Positions 43,544 through 51,469 of a stretch of DNA of 64,000 bases are shown here, in pieces; positions within the stretch are counted from its first letter, which is position 1; each line of letters begins with the position of its first letter. The notes under the pieces are model-generated. The model saw only the letters and a list, made by a program, of their open reading frames with translations, did no database searches and was not told the DNA's origin. The translations under genes were made by a program, and so were the position numbers. This stretch comes from Niastella yeongjuensis (GTDB lineage Bacteria; Bacteroidota; Bacteroidia; Chitinophagales; Chitinophagaceae): positions 248,001-312,000 of the forward strand of contig NZ_FOCZ01000008.1 of the NCBI RefSeq assembly GCF_900110245.1. Reading direction: 5' to 3'.

Positions 43544-45727
43544 TCATTTAATCGTAACGATCTCCCAATCCTCCGGTTTCTTAATTACATGAATACCGAG
43601 GTCGTGCTCGTACTTAATGAGGTCCAGCTCAAATTGTTTATTGCCGAATCGCAGGTTCGAGATCCGGATCTCTTTTATATAATCGGGTAGTACCGGTTTG
43701 TAAAAGCACAGCTTTTTTTCATAGCCATCATAAGAGATGCTTAAACAGGCCTGAATCAACAGGAATACCGCGGCCACCGACCAGGCTTGTGGTGAACAGG
43801 CCACCGGGTAAGCGGTGGGTGCTTCGCCCCGCCTGAAGGGAAAGCCGCAGAATAGTTCAGGCAGCCGTTGTAATTCTATGAACAGGGAGGCATCGAATAA
43901 ACCCTGCATCAACCGCAGAGCGGGTTCCATGATGCCGTAGCGGGCCATTCCGTAGGCTGCTATGGCTGTGTCGTGCGGCCATACCGATCCGTTATGATAT
44001 GACATCGGGTTGTACCTGGCAGCTTTTGACGACAACGTGCGAAGCCCCCAGCCGTTGAACATATCATCGCTCATCAACAATTTAGCTGCGCGTACAGCCC
44101 GCTCAGGTGTGGCAATACCGGAGAATAAAAGATGTCCTACATTCGATGATACTACCCGGCAGGGTTTTTTATCCCCATCGAGCGCCAGAATATAAGTGCC
44201 TAATTGTTCATCCCAAAACACTTCGTTAAAGCGTTGTTTCAGGTTCTCGGCCTCTTTAGTCAATTGTTCAGCCATTTCGGTATTACCTAACCATTTTGCC
44301 ATATAGGCCGCCTGTATTTTTGCATCGTACACATAACCCTGTACCTCACATAACGCGATAGGAAAGCTGGCCAGATCGCCATTTGCGTGAGAGATGGAAT
44401 CATGCGAGTCCTTCCAGCCCTGGTTGGCCAAACCGCTCTCTGCCTTGCGCTGGTATTCAACAAAACCATCCCCATCCATATCGCCATATACTTTTATCCA
44501 GGTAAGCGCCTGTAAAATATTTTCCCAGATCTTGTTGATGGTTTCCAAATCGCCGGTCCTTTTTAAATATTGACCCGCCAGTACAATGAATAAGGGAGTG
44601 GTATCTATACTGCCATAGTAGAGTTTAAATGGAATTTCACCGGTCTCGGCCATTTCCCCCGATCTGATTTCGTGTAAGATCTTTCCCGGCTCTGCATCCT
44701 GTAAAGGAAGTACTTTGGTAGCCTGGCGGGCTGCCTGGTATAGCAGAACGCCTTTTGCAATGTTGGGTGCTACCCACAGCGTTTCCAGGGCGGTGAAGGT
44801 ACCATCCCGGCCAAATACCGTATTGTACCAGGGCACACCGGCATAAGGGTAACTGCCAAAAGGCGTTTGCACCAGTAAGGATATAAGATCGTTTTTCGAC
44901 CGGTTGATCCAGTTGTTGAATTGCTCATTGTCGGTATAGATATCGGCAACCAGCTCCTTACTCTTTTCCATACCCGATTTGATCTTATCATAGGCAATGA
45001 AATAAGGTTCAAACTGAACCGGATTGGCATACACGGAAAATACAGAAGTACAGTTGATGCTGAAGGTGCCACCCTGTGGTAGCAGTTTGATCCTGTACGT
45101 GACCTTATTGTCTTTTATGGAAGTTGGTTCCGGATCAAAATGCAGGTTGGTTTGCCGCTCAATTTTGTCAAGACCGGTATAGGAAACCACCACATGGTCG
45201 TTGGCCGATGCAAAAGGCGATTGTAAAACGCCGCGTTGCTTCCTGTCCATGCCCCGCACTTCGAAGATGTCTCTGAAGTCGCAGTCAAAGGTGATTTCCA
45301 GAGTAAGTTCATACGAATCGGAACCATAGTTATACAGCATGATCAATTCATGGCAGGCCCCATCCTGCAGGAATTTACTACGTGAAATATGTAGCGTGCC
45401 TTTTGGAATAACTACGTTGTGTTCCTCATTAATATCGGGATTAGTGAGGTCAACCGACAGCATTTCGTTCTCGTTCTTTATGTTGGAGCTTAGCAGCATG
45501 GGCCGGTAATGATTTATTTCCAGTTCCATATCGCTGATGAACCGCGTGCCCTGGTGATAAATCCCCTGCACACAGGTCCCAAATTGTTTTATATCGCCCC
45601 ACCGGTCAAAAATTCCAAACGTATCGCCATAGTTTAAAGTCAGCACACGATCATCAGCATACGAAGAAGAAGCGAGAATGTAGTACTTGTCGTCATGTAG
45701 TTTTACCAGGGTGTCGTGCTTTTTCAT
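43544..45727 (-). CDS. Amylo-alpha-1,6-glucosidase (glycogen debranching enzyme family)
   Basis: A 727-residue cytoplasmic enzyme. Residues 1-220 are the N-terminal beta domain typical of bacterial debranching-type proteins (FGIFDRWGDIKQFG, YHQGTRFISDMELEIN). Residues about 270-690 are an (alpha/alpha)6 barrel: GVPWYNTVFGRDGTFTALET, MDGDGFVEYQR, GWKDSHDSISH (acidic active-site candidate) and MSYHNGSVWPHDTAIAAYG. It is expected to hydrolyse alpha-1,6 branches of glycogen or related alpha-glucan. The GT4 gene lies 28 bases upstream on the same strand, so the two form an operon for alpha-glucan turnover. Confidence 0.92.
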   Translation of the reverse strand: MKKHDTLVKLHDDKYYILASSSYADDRVLTLNYGDTFGIFDRWGDIKQFGTCVQGIYHQGTRFISDMELEINHYRPMLLSSNIKNENEMLSVDLTNPDINEEHNVVIPKGTLHISRSKFLQDGACHELIMLYNYGSDSYELTLEITFDCDFRDIFEVRGMDRKQRGVLQSPFASANDHVVVSYTGLDKIERQTNLHFDPEPTSIKDNKVTYRIKLLPQGGTFSINCTSVFSVYANPVQFEPYFIAYDKIKSGMEKSKELVADIYTDNEQFNNWINRSKNDLISLLVQTPFGSYPYAGVPWYNTVFGRDGTFTALETLWVAPNIAKGVLLYQAARQATKVLPLQDAEPGKILHEIRSGEMAETGEIPFKLYYGSIDTTPLFIVLAGQYLKRTGDLETINKIWENILQALTWIKVYGDMDGDGFVEYQRKAESGLANQGWKDSHDSISHANGDLASFPIALCEVQGYVYDAKIQAAYMAKWLGNTEMAEQLTKEAENLKQRFNEVFWDEQLGTYILALDGDKKPCRVVSSNVGHLLFSGIATPERAVRAAKLLMSDDMFNGWGLRTLSSKAARYNPMSYHNGSVWPHDTAIAAYGMARYGIMEPALRLMQGLFDASLFIELQRLPELFCGFPFRRGEAPTAYPVACSPQAWSVAAVFLLIQACLSISYDGYEKKLCFYKPVLPDYIKEIRISNLRFGNKQFELDLIKYEHDLGIHVIKKPEDWEIVTIK

Positions 45728-45755
45728 AAACCATTATTTATAACTGGGTTATAAC

Positions 45756-46829
45756 TTATTTTCTATACGCTGGTGTTAAGTAAAAAGATCTTTCGGATTG
45801 TTTATGCAGCGCCTTTTCATACAGGCGTACATAATTCTGGGCCATTACGATGTCGCTGAACCTTCTTTCAAAAGTTTCGCGACAGGTGTCCCTGTTTATT
45901 AAATGAATATTTTTTAAAGCTTCTACTGCTTTATCCATAGTGTTTACGATAAAACCTGTTTTGCCATGTTCAATGATCTCAGGTACGGAACCATGATTAA
46001 AAGCAATGATGGGCGTACCGCAGGCCATGGCCTCTATCAGTACCATGCCAAAAGGTTCGGGCCAGTCTATGGGAAACAGCAATGCTTTGGCATTGGCCAG
46101 CAACGGGCCTTTTTCTTTTTCGCCAATTTCATGCAGGTATTCCACATGAGGTTGATCGAGCAGGTGACGGATCTCTTTGTCGAAATATTTTTCATCTGCC
46201 TTGTCAACTTTAGCGGCGATCTTTATTTTCATATTTGCCCGGCGTGCGATTTCAATGGCACGATCAGCCCTTTTTTCGGGGGAAAATCTGCCCAGAAATA
46301 CCGCATAATCACCTTCACCTTTGCCATATTCATATAAATCCGCTGGTACTCCATGAAATACGGTGGCTATCCAGTTGGCCATTGGTAAAGGACGCCGTTG
46401 CGAATTGGAGATAGACACCACCGGCATGTCATTGAATTTTTCGTACAATGGTTTTAATTCCGGGATATCTAACCGGCCATGCAGCGTAGTCAGTGTTTTT
46501 TTATGACTGCGTCGCGTTACCGGAAAGTGTAAATAATCAGTATGAAAATGCAACAGATCAAATTCGTGCGAGCGGTCCATAACTTCCTGCAATTGCAAAA
46601 TGTTGCCGGCCATTTGATCAACACAATTACTCAAACGTAATGCGGTAGGGGTTACAGATACCAGTCGGGCCCTGGTAATGGAATCACCCGAAGCAAACAA
46701 TGTTACATCATGTCCCAATTTCACCAATGCATCGGTAAGATAAGCTACTACCCGCTCCGTGCCGCCATAATATTTGGGCGGTACCGATTCAATAAGCGGA
46801 GCTATTTGTGCAATTCTCAACATAGCCAT
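45756..46829 (-). CDS. Glycosyltransferase family 4 protein
   Basis: A 357-residue GT-B enzyme. The N-terminal domain has the glycine-rich YYGGTERVVAYLTDALVKLGHDVTLFASGDS. The C-terminal nucleotide-sugar domain has FLGRFSPEKRADRAIEIA and the EX7E-type motif EPFGMVLIEAMACGTPII. It transfers a sugar from a nucleotide donor with retention. Homologues of this layout beside a debranching enzyme are common and probably act on storage glucan, but acceptor and donor are not proven here. Two ATGs (46829, 46823) are possible; the first is given. First gene of the GT4/debranching operon. Confidence 0.9.
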   Translation of the reverse strand: MAMLRIAQIAPLIESVPPKYYGGTERVVAYLTDALVKLGHDVTLFASGDSITRARLVSVTPTALRLSNCVDQMAGNILQLQEVMDRSHEFDLLHFHTDYLHFPVTRRSHKKTLTTLHGRLDIPELKPLYEKFNDMPVVSISNSQRRPLPMANWIATVFHGVPADLYEYGKGEGDYAVFLGRFSPEKRADRAIEIARRANMKIKIAAKVDKADEKYFDKEIRHLLDQPHVEYLHEIGEKEKGPLLANAKALLFPIDWPEPFGMVLIEAMACGTPIIAFNHGSVPEIIEHGKTGFIVNTMDKAVEALKNIHLINRDTCRETFERRFSDIVMAQNYVRLYEKALHKQSERSFYLTPAYRK

Positions 46830-46958
46830 ATTTTAGTGAATCAAATAATATTAAGGTTCAAAGTTGCTGGCTGGGTATAAGGGAATGTTGAGGCCGGAAC
46901 TGTAAAAAATGGGTAGGATTATAGGAATTACGCAATAAGGGTGCCAGGGGACGGGTTC

Positions 46959-47831
46959 TTATTTCTTGTTTCTAAACTGGATCGGTGTTACACCAGTTTT
47001 TTCCTTGAACAATTTAGAGAAGTAAAAGTTTGATTCAAAGTTGAGCTCAAATGCAATTTCTTTTACTGACTTGTTTGTATTTGTCAGCAGTTCTTTTGCT
47101 TTATGTATTTTCAGTTGTATCTGAAATTGTCCGGGCGCCAGGCCGGTATATTCTTTAAATATTTTTCTGAACCGCGAATAACTGATCTGCAGTTCATGTG
47201 CTACATCAACCGGTGAAATATTCTGCTCGATATTAGAACGAAACAATAAACGCGCTTTATCAACAATGGCTTCCACATCCTGTCCACTGAACTTTTCCTG
47301 TTGCGAAAGCGAATAAATGGTGCCTAATAAATGTAATACCGTACCGGCAATCAATGGCTGGTAACCTGCTTTCTCTTCTTTTGTTTTATCGATGATCTCC
47401 TGAAAAAGATGCAACAGGGTTTCCTGGTAACCAACAGGGATAACCGGCGTGGCGGGTGTAAAGAATTTTTTACTCAACAGGTTTTTTGCAATAGGTCCGG
47501 TAAAGCCTACCCAATATTCATCCCAGCCTGTTTTTTTATCAGGTTTATACCGGTGCCTTTCTTCCGGAAACAAAAGTATGACGGAACCGGAAGTAATGAT
47601 TTGTTTGCCGCCGCTTTTCGATTCAAAAATGCCACCGCCCTTGGTGATGTAAATAACCTGGAACTCGTGTAGTATCCTTCCTTTGTCCCAATTGAAATTA
47701 TGATGTGCCGGATGGGTATCGTAAGGGTATGCGGAACCGGCAACAATGTGCGTGCACCCGGTGTTCAGTACATTCAGGCCCCAGCTTTCATCAGTGGAAC
47801 TAACCGGCAGGTATTTGTAAAAGTTTACCAT
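46959..47831 (-). CDS. AraC-family transcriptional regulator
   Basis: A 290-residue regulator. The N-terminal cupin (about 1-160, with GRILHEFQVIYITKGGGIFES and VILLFPEERHRYKPD) senses a small molecule, probably a sugar. The C-terminal double HTH is clear (ISPVDVAHELQISYSRFRKIFKEYTG and SVKEIAFELNFESNFYFSKLFKEKTG, given here as the two helices' surroundings). The chosen ATG at 47831 gives MVNFYKYLPVSSTDESWGL, the usual start of this Bacteroidota subgroup, rather than the hydrophobic upstream extension. It is divergent from the ECF sigma gene 90 bases away. Its targets are unknown. Confidence 0.9.
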   Translation of the reverse strand: MVNFYKYLPVSSTDESWGLNVLNTGCTHIVAGSAYPYDTHPAHHNFNWDKGRILHEFQVIYITKGGGIFESKSGGKQIITSGSVILLFPEERHRYKPDKKTGWDEYWVGFTGPIAKNLLSKKFFTPATPVIPVGYQETLLHLFQEIIDKTKEEKAGYQPLIAGTVLHLLGTIYSLSQQEKFSGQDVEAIVDKARLLFRSNIEQNISPVDVAHELQISYSRFRKIFKEYTGLAPGQFQIQLKIHKAKELLTNTNKSVKEIAFELNFESNFYFSKLFKEKTGVTPIQFRNKK

Positions 47832-47921
47832 CATTAATATCAAAAAGTACAACGCAAATATCAAATAGGGCAACTGCCCAACACAATAATAGCAATAATT
47901 TTAATCACACAACGGGTTGCT

Positions 47922-48467
47922 ATGGATATGAATACAACAGACAGCCATTTAATAGCCTTATGGCGCAGCGGCAATGATAAAGCCTACCGTGTTTTATTCG
48001 ATCGTTATTTTTATAAATTGTATAGTTATACCCTGAAACTGGTTTCCGATAAAAACGTGTCTGAAGAGATAGTGATGGACGTTATGCTGGCCATTTGGCA
48101 AAAGCGCGATCAGTTGAATGGCAGCCTGTCGTTGTCTGCCTATTTATATAAATCGGTGCGCAACCGGCTTATAGATCATTTGCGTAAACAAAAAGTGGCC
48201 ACCGTATCGTTGGAGTTAACGGCTGTAGAGCCATCCAGCTCGTTTATTACCGACAGCCGTATACTGCATAAGGAACTCGAAAGTTTATACAGAAGTTCGC
48301 TGAACCGGTTACCACCGCAAAAGAAACGCATCTTCACAATGAGCCGCGAAGAAGGCAGTTCGTATAAAGAAATTGCAGATAGATTGTGCTTATCGAAGAA
48401 TACAGTAGAAAATCATATGGTGGCAGCGTTGAAGCTTTTAAAAGAGAATATGTTATTGGGTTATTGA
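47922..48467 (+). CDS. ECF sigma factor without linked anti-sigma gene
   Basis: A 181-residue sigma-70-family protein with region 2 (ALWRSGNDKAYRVLFDRYFYKL, then YLYKSVRNRLIDHLRKQ) and region 4 (SYKEIADRLCLSKNTVENHM). In contrast to the sigma factor at 8999, no fecR or susC gene follows: the next gene is convergent DeoR, only three bases away. It is therefore either an orphan left after loss of its partners or controls remote genes. The AraC gene is divergent upstream. Confidence 0.9.
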   Translation: MDMNTTDSHLIALWRSGNDKAYRVLFDRYFYKLYSYTLKLVSDKNVSEEIVMDVMLAIWQKRDQLNGSLSLSAYLYKSVRNRLIDHLRKQKVATVSLELTAVEPSSSFITDSRILHKELESLYRSSLNRLPPQKKRIFTMSREEGSSYKEIADRLCLSKNTVENHMVAALKLLKENMLLGY

Positions 48468-48470
48468 AAT

Positions 48471-49235
48471 TTAAACTATAGTTACCTCTATACCGCGGCT
48501 CTCCAGCTGATTCACAAAGTGCTCCGATATTCCCTTGTCGGTAATGACGCGGTCTACTTCTTCAAGGCCGCAGATACGCCCAAAGCCCCGTTTACCAAAT
48601 TTTGTTGAATCGGATAGAACTATCACCTTTTGCGATACATCGATCATTTGGCGGTTCAGGTGCGCTTCCATTACACTGGTAGTAGTGAGCCCAAATTCAA
48701 GATCGATGCCATCTACCCCCAGGAATAATTTACTGCAAAAGAAATCAGTGAGAATTTTTTGGGCATAAGGACCGGTTACGGAAGAAGAGCTTTTACGAAT
48801 GATACCGCCCAGCTGCATGATCTCGATATCTGCGTGTTTGTTCAGTTCTGTTGCCACCGGTAATGAGGCGGTAATAACGGTCACATTCATTTTTTGTGGC
48901 ATATTCTTCGCCAGTGCTAATACGGTAGTACCGGACGCAATAATGATGGAATCGTTGTCGGTAATCAATTGCGCAGCGGTAGCTCCGATCCGCATTTTTT
49001 CGTTCGACTGCAGTTTCTCCTTTTCATTAACAGGGCGATCGATGGTGTAAGGATTATTGATGGTGGCACCCCCATGCGTGCGAAACAACAGGCTTTTATC
49101 CTCCAGCAGTTTCAGGTCCTTTCGTATGGTCACTGAAGAAACATCGAGTTCCTTACATAGTTCAAGCACGTTAACGAAGCTTTCCTTGCTTAGTTTGTTC
49201 AGTATGAATTGATGGCGTTCAGTTTGTGAGATCAT
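48471..49235 (-). CDS. DeoR-family transcriptional repressor
   Basis: A 254-residue repressor. The N-terminal HTH (ERHQFILNKLSKESFVNVLELC, ELDVSSVTIRKDLKLLE, RTHGGA) is the DeoR signature. The C-terminal DeoRC sensor domain (SIIIASGTTVLALAKNM, FLGVDGID, VLSDSTKFGKRGF) binds a phosphorylated sugar or polyol. In its position, divergent to glpD with a 555-base region between them, the best guess is a GlpR-like repressor answering to glycerol 3-phosphate and controlling glpD and perhaps glpK/F. This is inferred from context. Confidence 0.9.
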   Translation of the reverse strand: MISQTERHQFILNKLSKESFVNVLELCKELDVSSVTIRKDLKLLEDKSLLFRTHGGATINNPYTIDRPVNEKEKLQSNEKMRIGATAAQLITDNDSIIIASGTTVLALAKNMPQKMNVTVITASLPVATELNKHADIEIMQLGGIIRKSSSSVTGPYAQKILTDFFCSKLFLGVDGIDLEFGLTTTSVMEAHLNRQMIDVSQKVIVLSDSTKFGKRGFGRICGLEEVDRVITDKGISEHFVNQLESRGIEVTIV

Positions 49236-49406
49236 AATGGTTACACCAAATTAAAATAAAATTGTCAGATGATTGCAAACCAATTGTTTGATAACCCTAC
49301 CTGCAGTTAAACCCGGGTGACACTGCCGGATAAAATATGCCCGATTCAGGGGAGATATAGTTCCTATCTAGTAGTTACCTGCTTTTTTTACTCAGTTATC
49401 ATGCAG

Positions 49407-49436
49407 ATATCCCGCCTCTATTAAGAGGCGGGATAT
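49407..49436. repeat. Perfect inverted repeat with GATATCCC/GGGATAT arms
   Basis: ATATCCCGCCTCT and AGAGGCGGGATAT form a 13-bp stem with a four-base ATTA loop. No T run follows on either strand, so it is not an ordinary terminator. Its right arm ends in the first unit of the adjoining 11-bp array. Confidence 0.8.
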
Positions 49437-49484
49437 TATTGGGACATCTCTGGAACATCTATGGAATATCTACGGGATATCTTT
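49430..49484. repeat. Five tandem 11-bp units, consensus GGRAYATYWHY
   Basis: GGGATATTATT, GGGACATCTCT, GGAACATCTAT, GGAATATCTAC and GGGATATCTTT follow each other without gaps. Eleven bases is about one helical turn, so each unit shows the same face of DNA. This is a plausible array of cooperative binding sites, or a decaying repeat. Confidence 0.8.
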
Positions 49485-49767
49485 TATAGTTGCTTGAAGT
49501 TGAATAGGTTCTAACAGGGCAAAAACAGGGTGTTTGCTGCCTGTTAAACTGGTGTTTACAGGGGCAACCAGCCTTTAAAATTCCCGCAGCTCTAGTACCA
49601 GACTGGTTTACAAAGCGTCTTTATAGGGTGACCCCTTGATTTTCATGGGATCAGTGGATGGAACGTCAGTCCTGGGGGGCAGGCAATCGGTTGTTTAGAG
49701 TTTCGATATGTTTTAATTTATGGTTTCAAATTGTTTCACTAATATTGTTGTGTAATAAAATTGAAAT

Positions 49768-49781
49768 AAAACGAAAGTTTT
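49768..49781 (+). promoter_or_regulatory. Candidate repressor operator before glpD
   Basis: AAAACGAAAGTTTT, an inverted repeat ending ten bases before the glpD ATG. An operator here would block initiation. DeoR/GlpR-type repressors often use ACGAAA/TTTCGT half-sites, which fits the divergent deoR gene. Based on sequence form and position only. Confidence 0.35.
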
Positions 49782-49790
49782 GGATATATA

Positions 49791-51365
49791 ATGGAAGCTG
49801 AAACCGTACAAAACCGCCAGGCGCTTATAAACAGGCTGAATGCCCAAAAAGAATGGGACCTGATCATCATAGGAGGGGGAGCAACCGGCTTAGGCATTGC
49901 TTTAGAAGCAGTTAGCCGGGGATATAGTGCTTTACTGGTAGAACAGGCAGATTTTGCCAAAGGCACTTCCAGCCGCAGCACCAAATTAGTGCATGGGGGC
50001 GTGCGTTACCTGGCACAAGGTGATATTCAATTGGTTAGAGAAGCCAGCATCGAGCGGGGCCTTTTATGGCGCAATGCTCCGCACCTGGTAAAGAACCAGA
50101 CTTTCATTATACCGGTCTATACCTGGTGGGACCGGTTGAAATACACCATCGGACTGAAATTATACGATTGGATCGCGGGCCGCCTGAGCCTCGGTGCTTC
50201 GGTTTTTATTCCGCGTAATAAAGCATTATCCAGGCTGCCCAATATAAAAACCAAAGGTTTGGTGGGCGGTGTACTGTACCACGACGGTCAGTTCGATGAT
50301 TCGCGCCTTGCTATCAACCTGGTACAAACGATCATTGAAAAAGACGGCGTAGCCCTGAACTACATGAAAGTGACCGGGCTTATAAAAGACAATGGCCAGC
50401 ACATTTCAGGAGTTACCGTTACAGATACGGAAACCAGTCAAACATATACCTGCAAAGCCAAAGCCGTGGTAAATGCCACCGGGGTGTTTGTAGATGAGAT
50501 CTTACAGTTAGATAACCCTACGGGGTCAAAAAGTATTACGGCCAGTCAGGGTGTGCACCTGGTGCTCGATAAAAGATTCTACCCCGCCGATGATGCGTTG
50601 ATGATCCCGGCTACCAGTGATGGACGGGTACTGTTTGCCGTGCCCTGGCATGGAAAGGTAGTGGTGGGCACTACAGATACACCGGTGAAGGAGGCCTCGC
50701 TGGAACCGCAGGCCCTTGAAAAAGAAATTGCCTTTATTCTGGAGAATGCCGCCAATTACCTGGTGGAGAAACCCAAACGAAGCGACGTATTAAGCGTTTT
50801 TGCCGGCTTACGTCCGCTCGCTGCGCCACAAGGCGGTAAACAAAAAACAAAGGAGATCTCGCGCAGTCATAAGATCATGGTAACGCCTTCGCACCTGTTT
50901 ACCATTTTAGGTGGTAAATGGACCACCTTCCGTAAAATGGGGGAAGATATGGTAGACCGGGTAGAGCAGGAATTACAATGGCCGCATAAAAAAACAGGAA
51001 CCCGGCATTTGAGCATCCACGGTGCCCAGGACAATGTTAATTTGAACGATCCTTTATATTTCTATGGCAGCGATACGCCCAATGTGAAAGCACTGATGAA
51101 TGGACATGCCAATGAATTACTGAGTAAAAGTTTACAAATACACGAAGCACAGGTGATCTGGGCCGTGCAGCACGAAATGGCAAGAACGGTAGAAGATGTA
51201 TTGTCGCGCCGCACCCGTGCCTTATTGTTAGATGCCCGCGAAAGTATTCGCATGGCGGAGCCCGTGGCTACTATTATGTCGAAGGAATTAGGTAAGGATG
51301 AGAATTGGGTTCGGGAGCAGGTAGCATCGTATACCAAACTGGCTGAACGCTATTTGCTAGTTTAA
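49791..51365 (+). CDS. glpD: Aerobic glycerol-3-phosphate dehydrogenase
   Basis: A 524-residue FAD enzyme that oxidises glycerol 3-phosphate to dihydroxyacetone phosphate at the membrane and passes electrons to quinone. The FAD motif IIGGGATGLGIALEAVSRG lies at 23-41. SSRSTKLVHGGVRYL is the GlpD signature, and VHLVLDKRFYPADDALMIPA, VGTTDTP, ILGGKWTTFRKMGED and a C-terminal DAO_C domain follow. Nearby glpK, glpF and a phosphodiesterase gene complete the route from glycerophosphodiesters. The last codons and stop coincide with the first unit (AGTTTAA) of a short heptamer run. Confidence 0.95.
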   Translation: MEAETVQNRQALINRLNAQKEWDLIIIGGGATGLGIALEAVSRGYSALLVEQADFAKGTSSRSTKLVHGGVRYLAQGDIQLVREASIERGLLWRNAPHLVKNQTFIIPVYTWWDRLKYTIGLKLYDWIAGRLSLGASVFIPRNKALSRLPNIKTKGLVGGVLYHDGQFDDSRLAINLVQTIIEKDGVALNYMKVTGLIKDNGQHISGVTVTDTETSQTYTCKAKAVVNATGVFVDEILQLDNPTGSKSITASQGVHLVLDKRFYPADDALMIPATSDGRVLFAVPWHGKVVVGTTDTPVKEASLEPQALEKEIAFILENAANYLVEKPKRSDVLSVFAGLRPLAAPQGGKQKTKEISRSHKIMVTPSHLFTILGGKWTTFRKMGEDMVDRVEQELQWPHKKTGTRHLSIHGAQDNVNLNDPLYFYGSDTPNVKALMNGHANELLSKSLQIHEAQVIWAVQHEMARTVEDVLSRRTRALLLDARESIRMAEPVATIMSKELGKDENWVREQVASYTKLAERYLLV

Positions 51366-51417
51366 AGTTTAAAGTTGATAGGGTTGAGATTCCCCTCCTG
51401 GGAGGGGTAGGGGTGGG
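51359..51417. repeat. AGTTTAA heptamers followed by GC-rich palindromic repeat, copy 3
   Basis: AGTTTAA at 51359 and 51366 and AGTTGAT at 51373 run over the glpD stop codon. Then CCCCTCC, two bases, GGAGGGG and a G-rich tail (51392-51417) repeat the plan of 17404 and 33127. Confidence 0.7.
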
Positions 51418-51469
51418 TTTATAATGTTAATGATTGCCGATTCACTCGTTAAAAAGATAATCTGTATAA

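Larger units (their letters stand above)
49236..49790. other. 555-base regulatory region between deoR and glpD
   Basis: No coding sequence was recognised. It contains a 13-bp-stem hairpin at 49407-49436, a five-unit 11-bp array (49430-49484), an imperfect AACAGG..GCCTGTT inverted repeat near 49517-49549, and an AAAACGAAAGTTTT palindrome just before glpD. It is unusually long and structured for this window. Confidence 0.7.
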
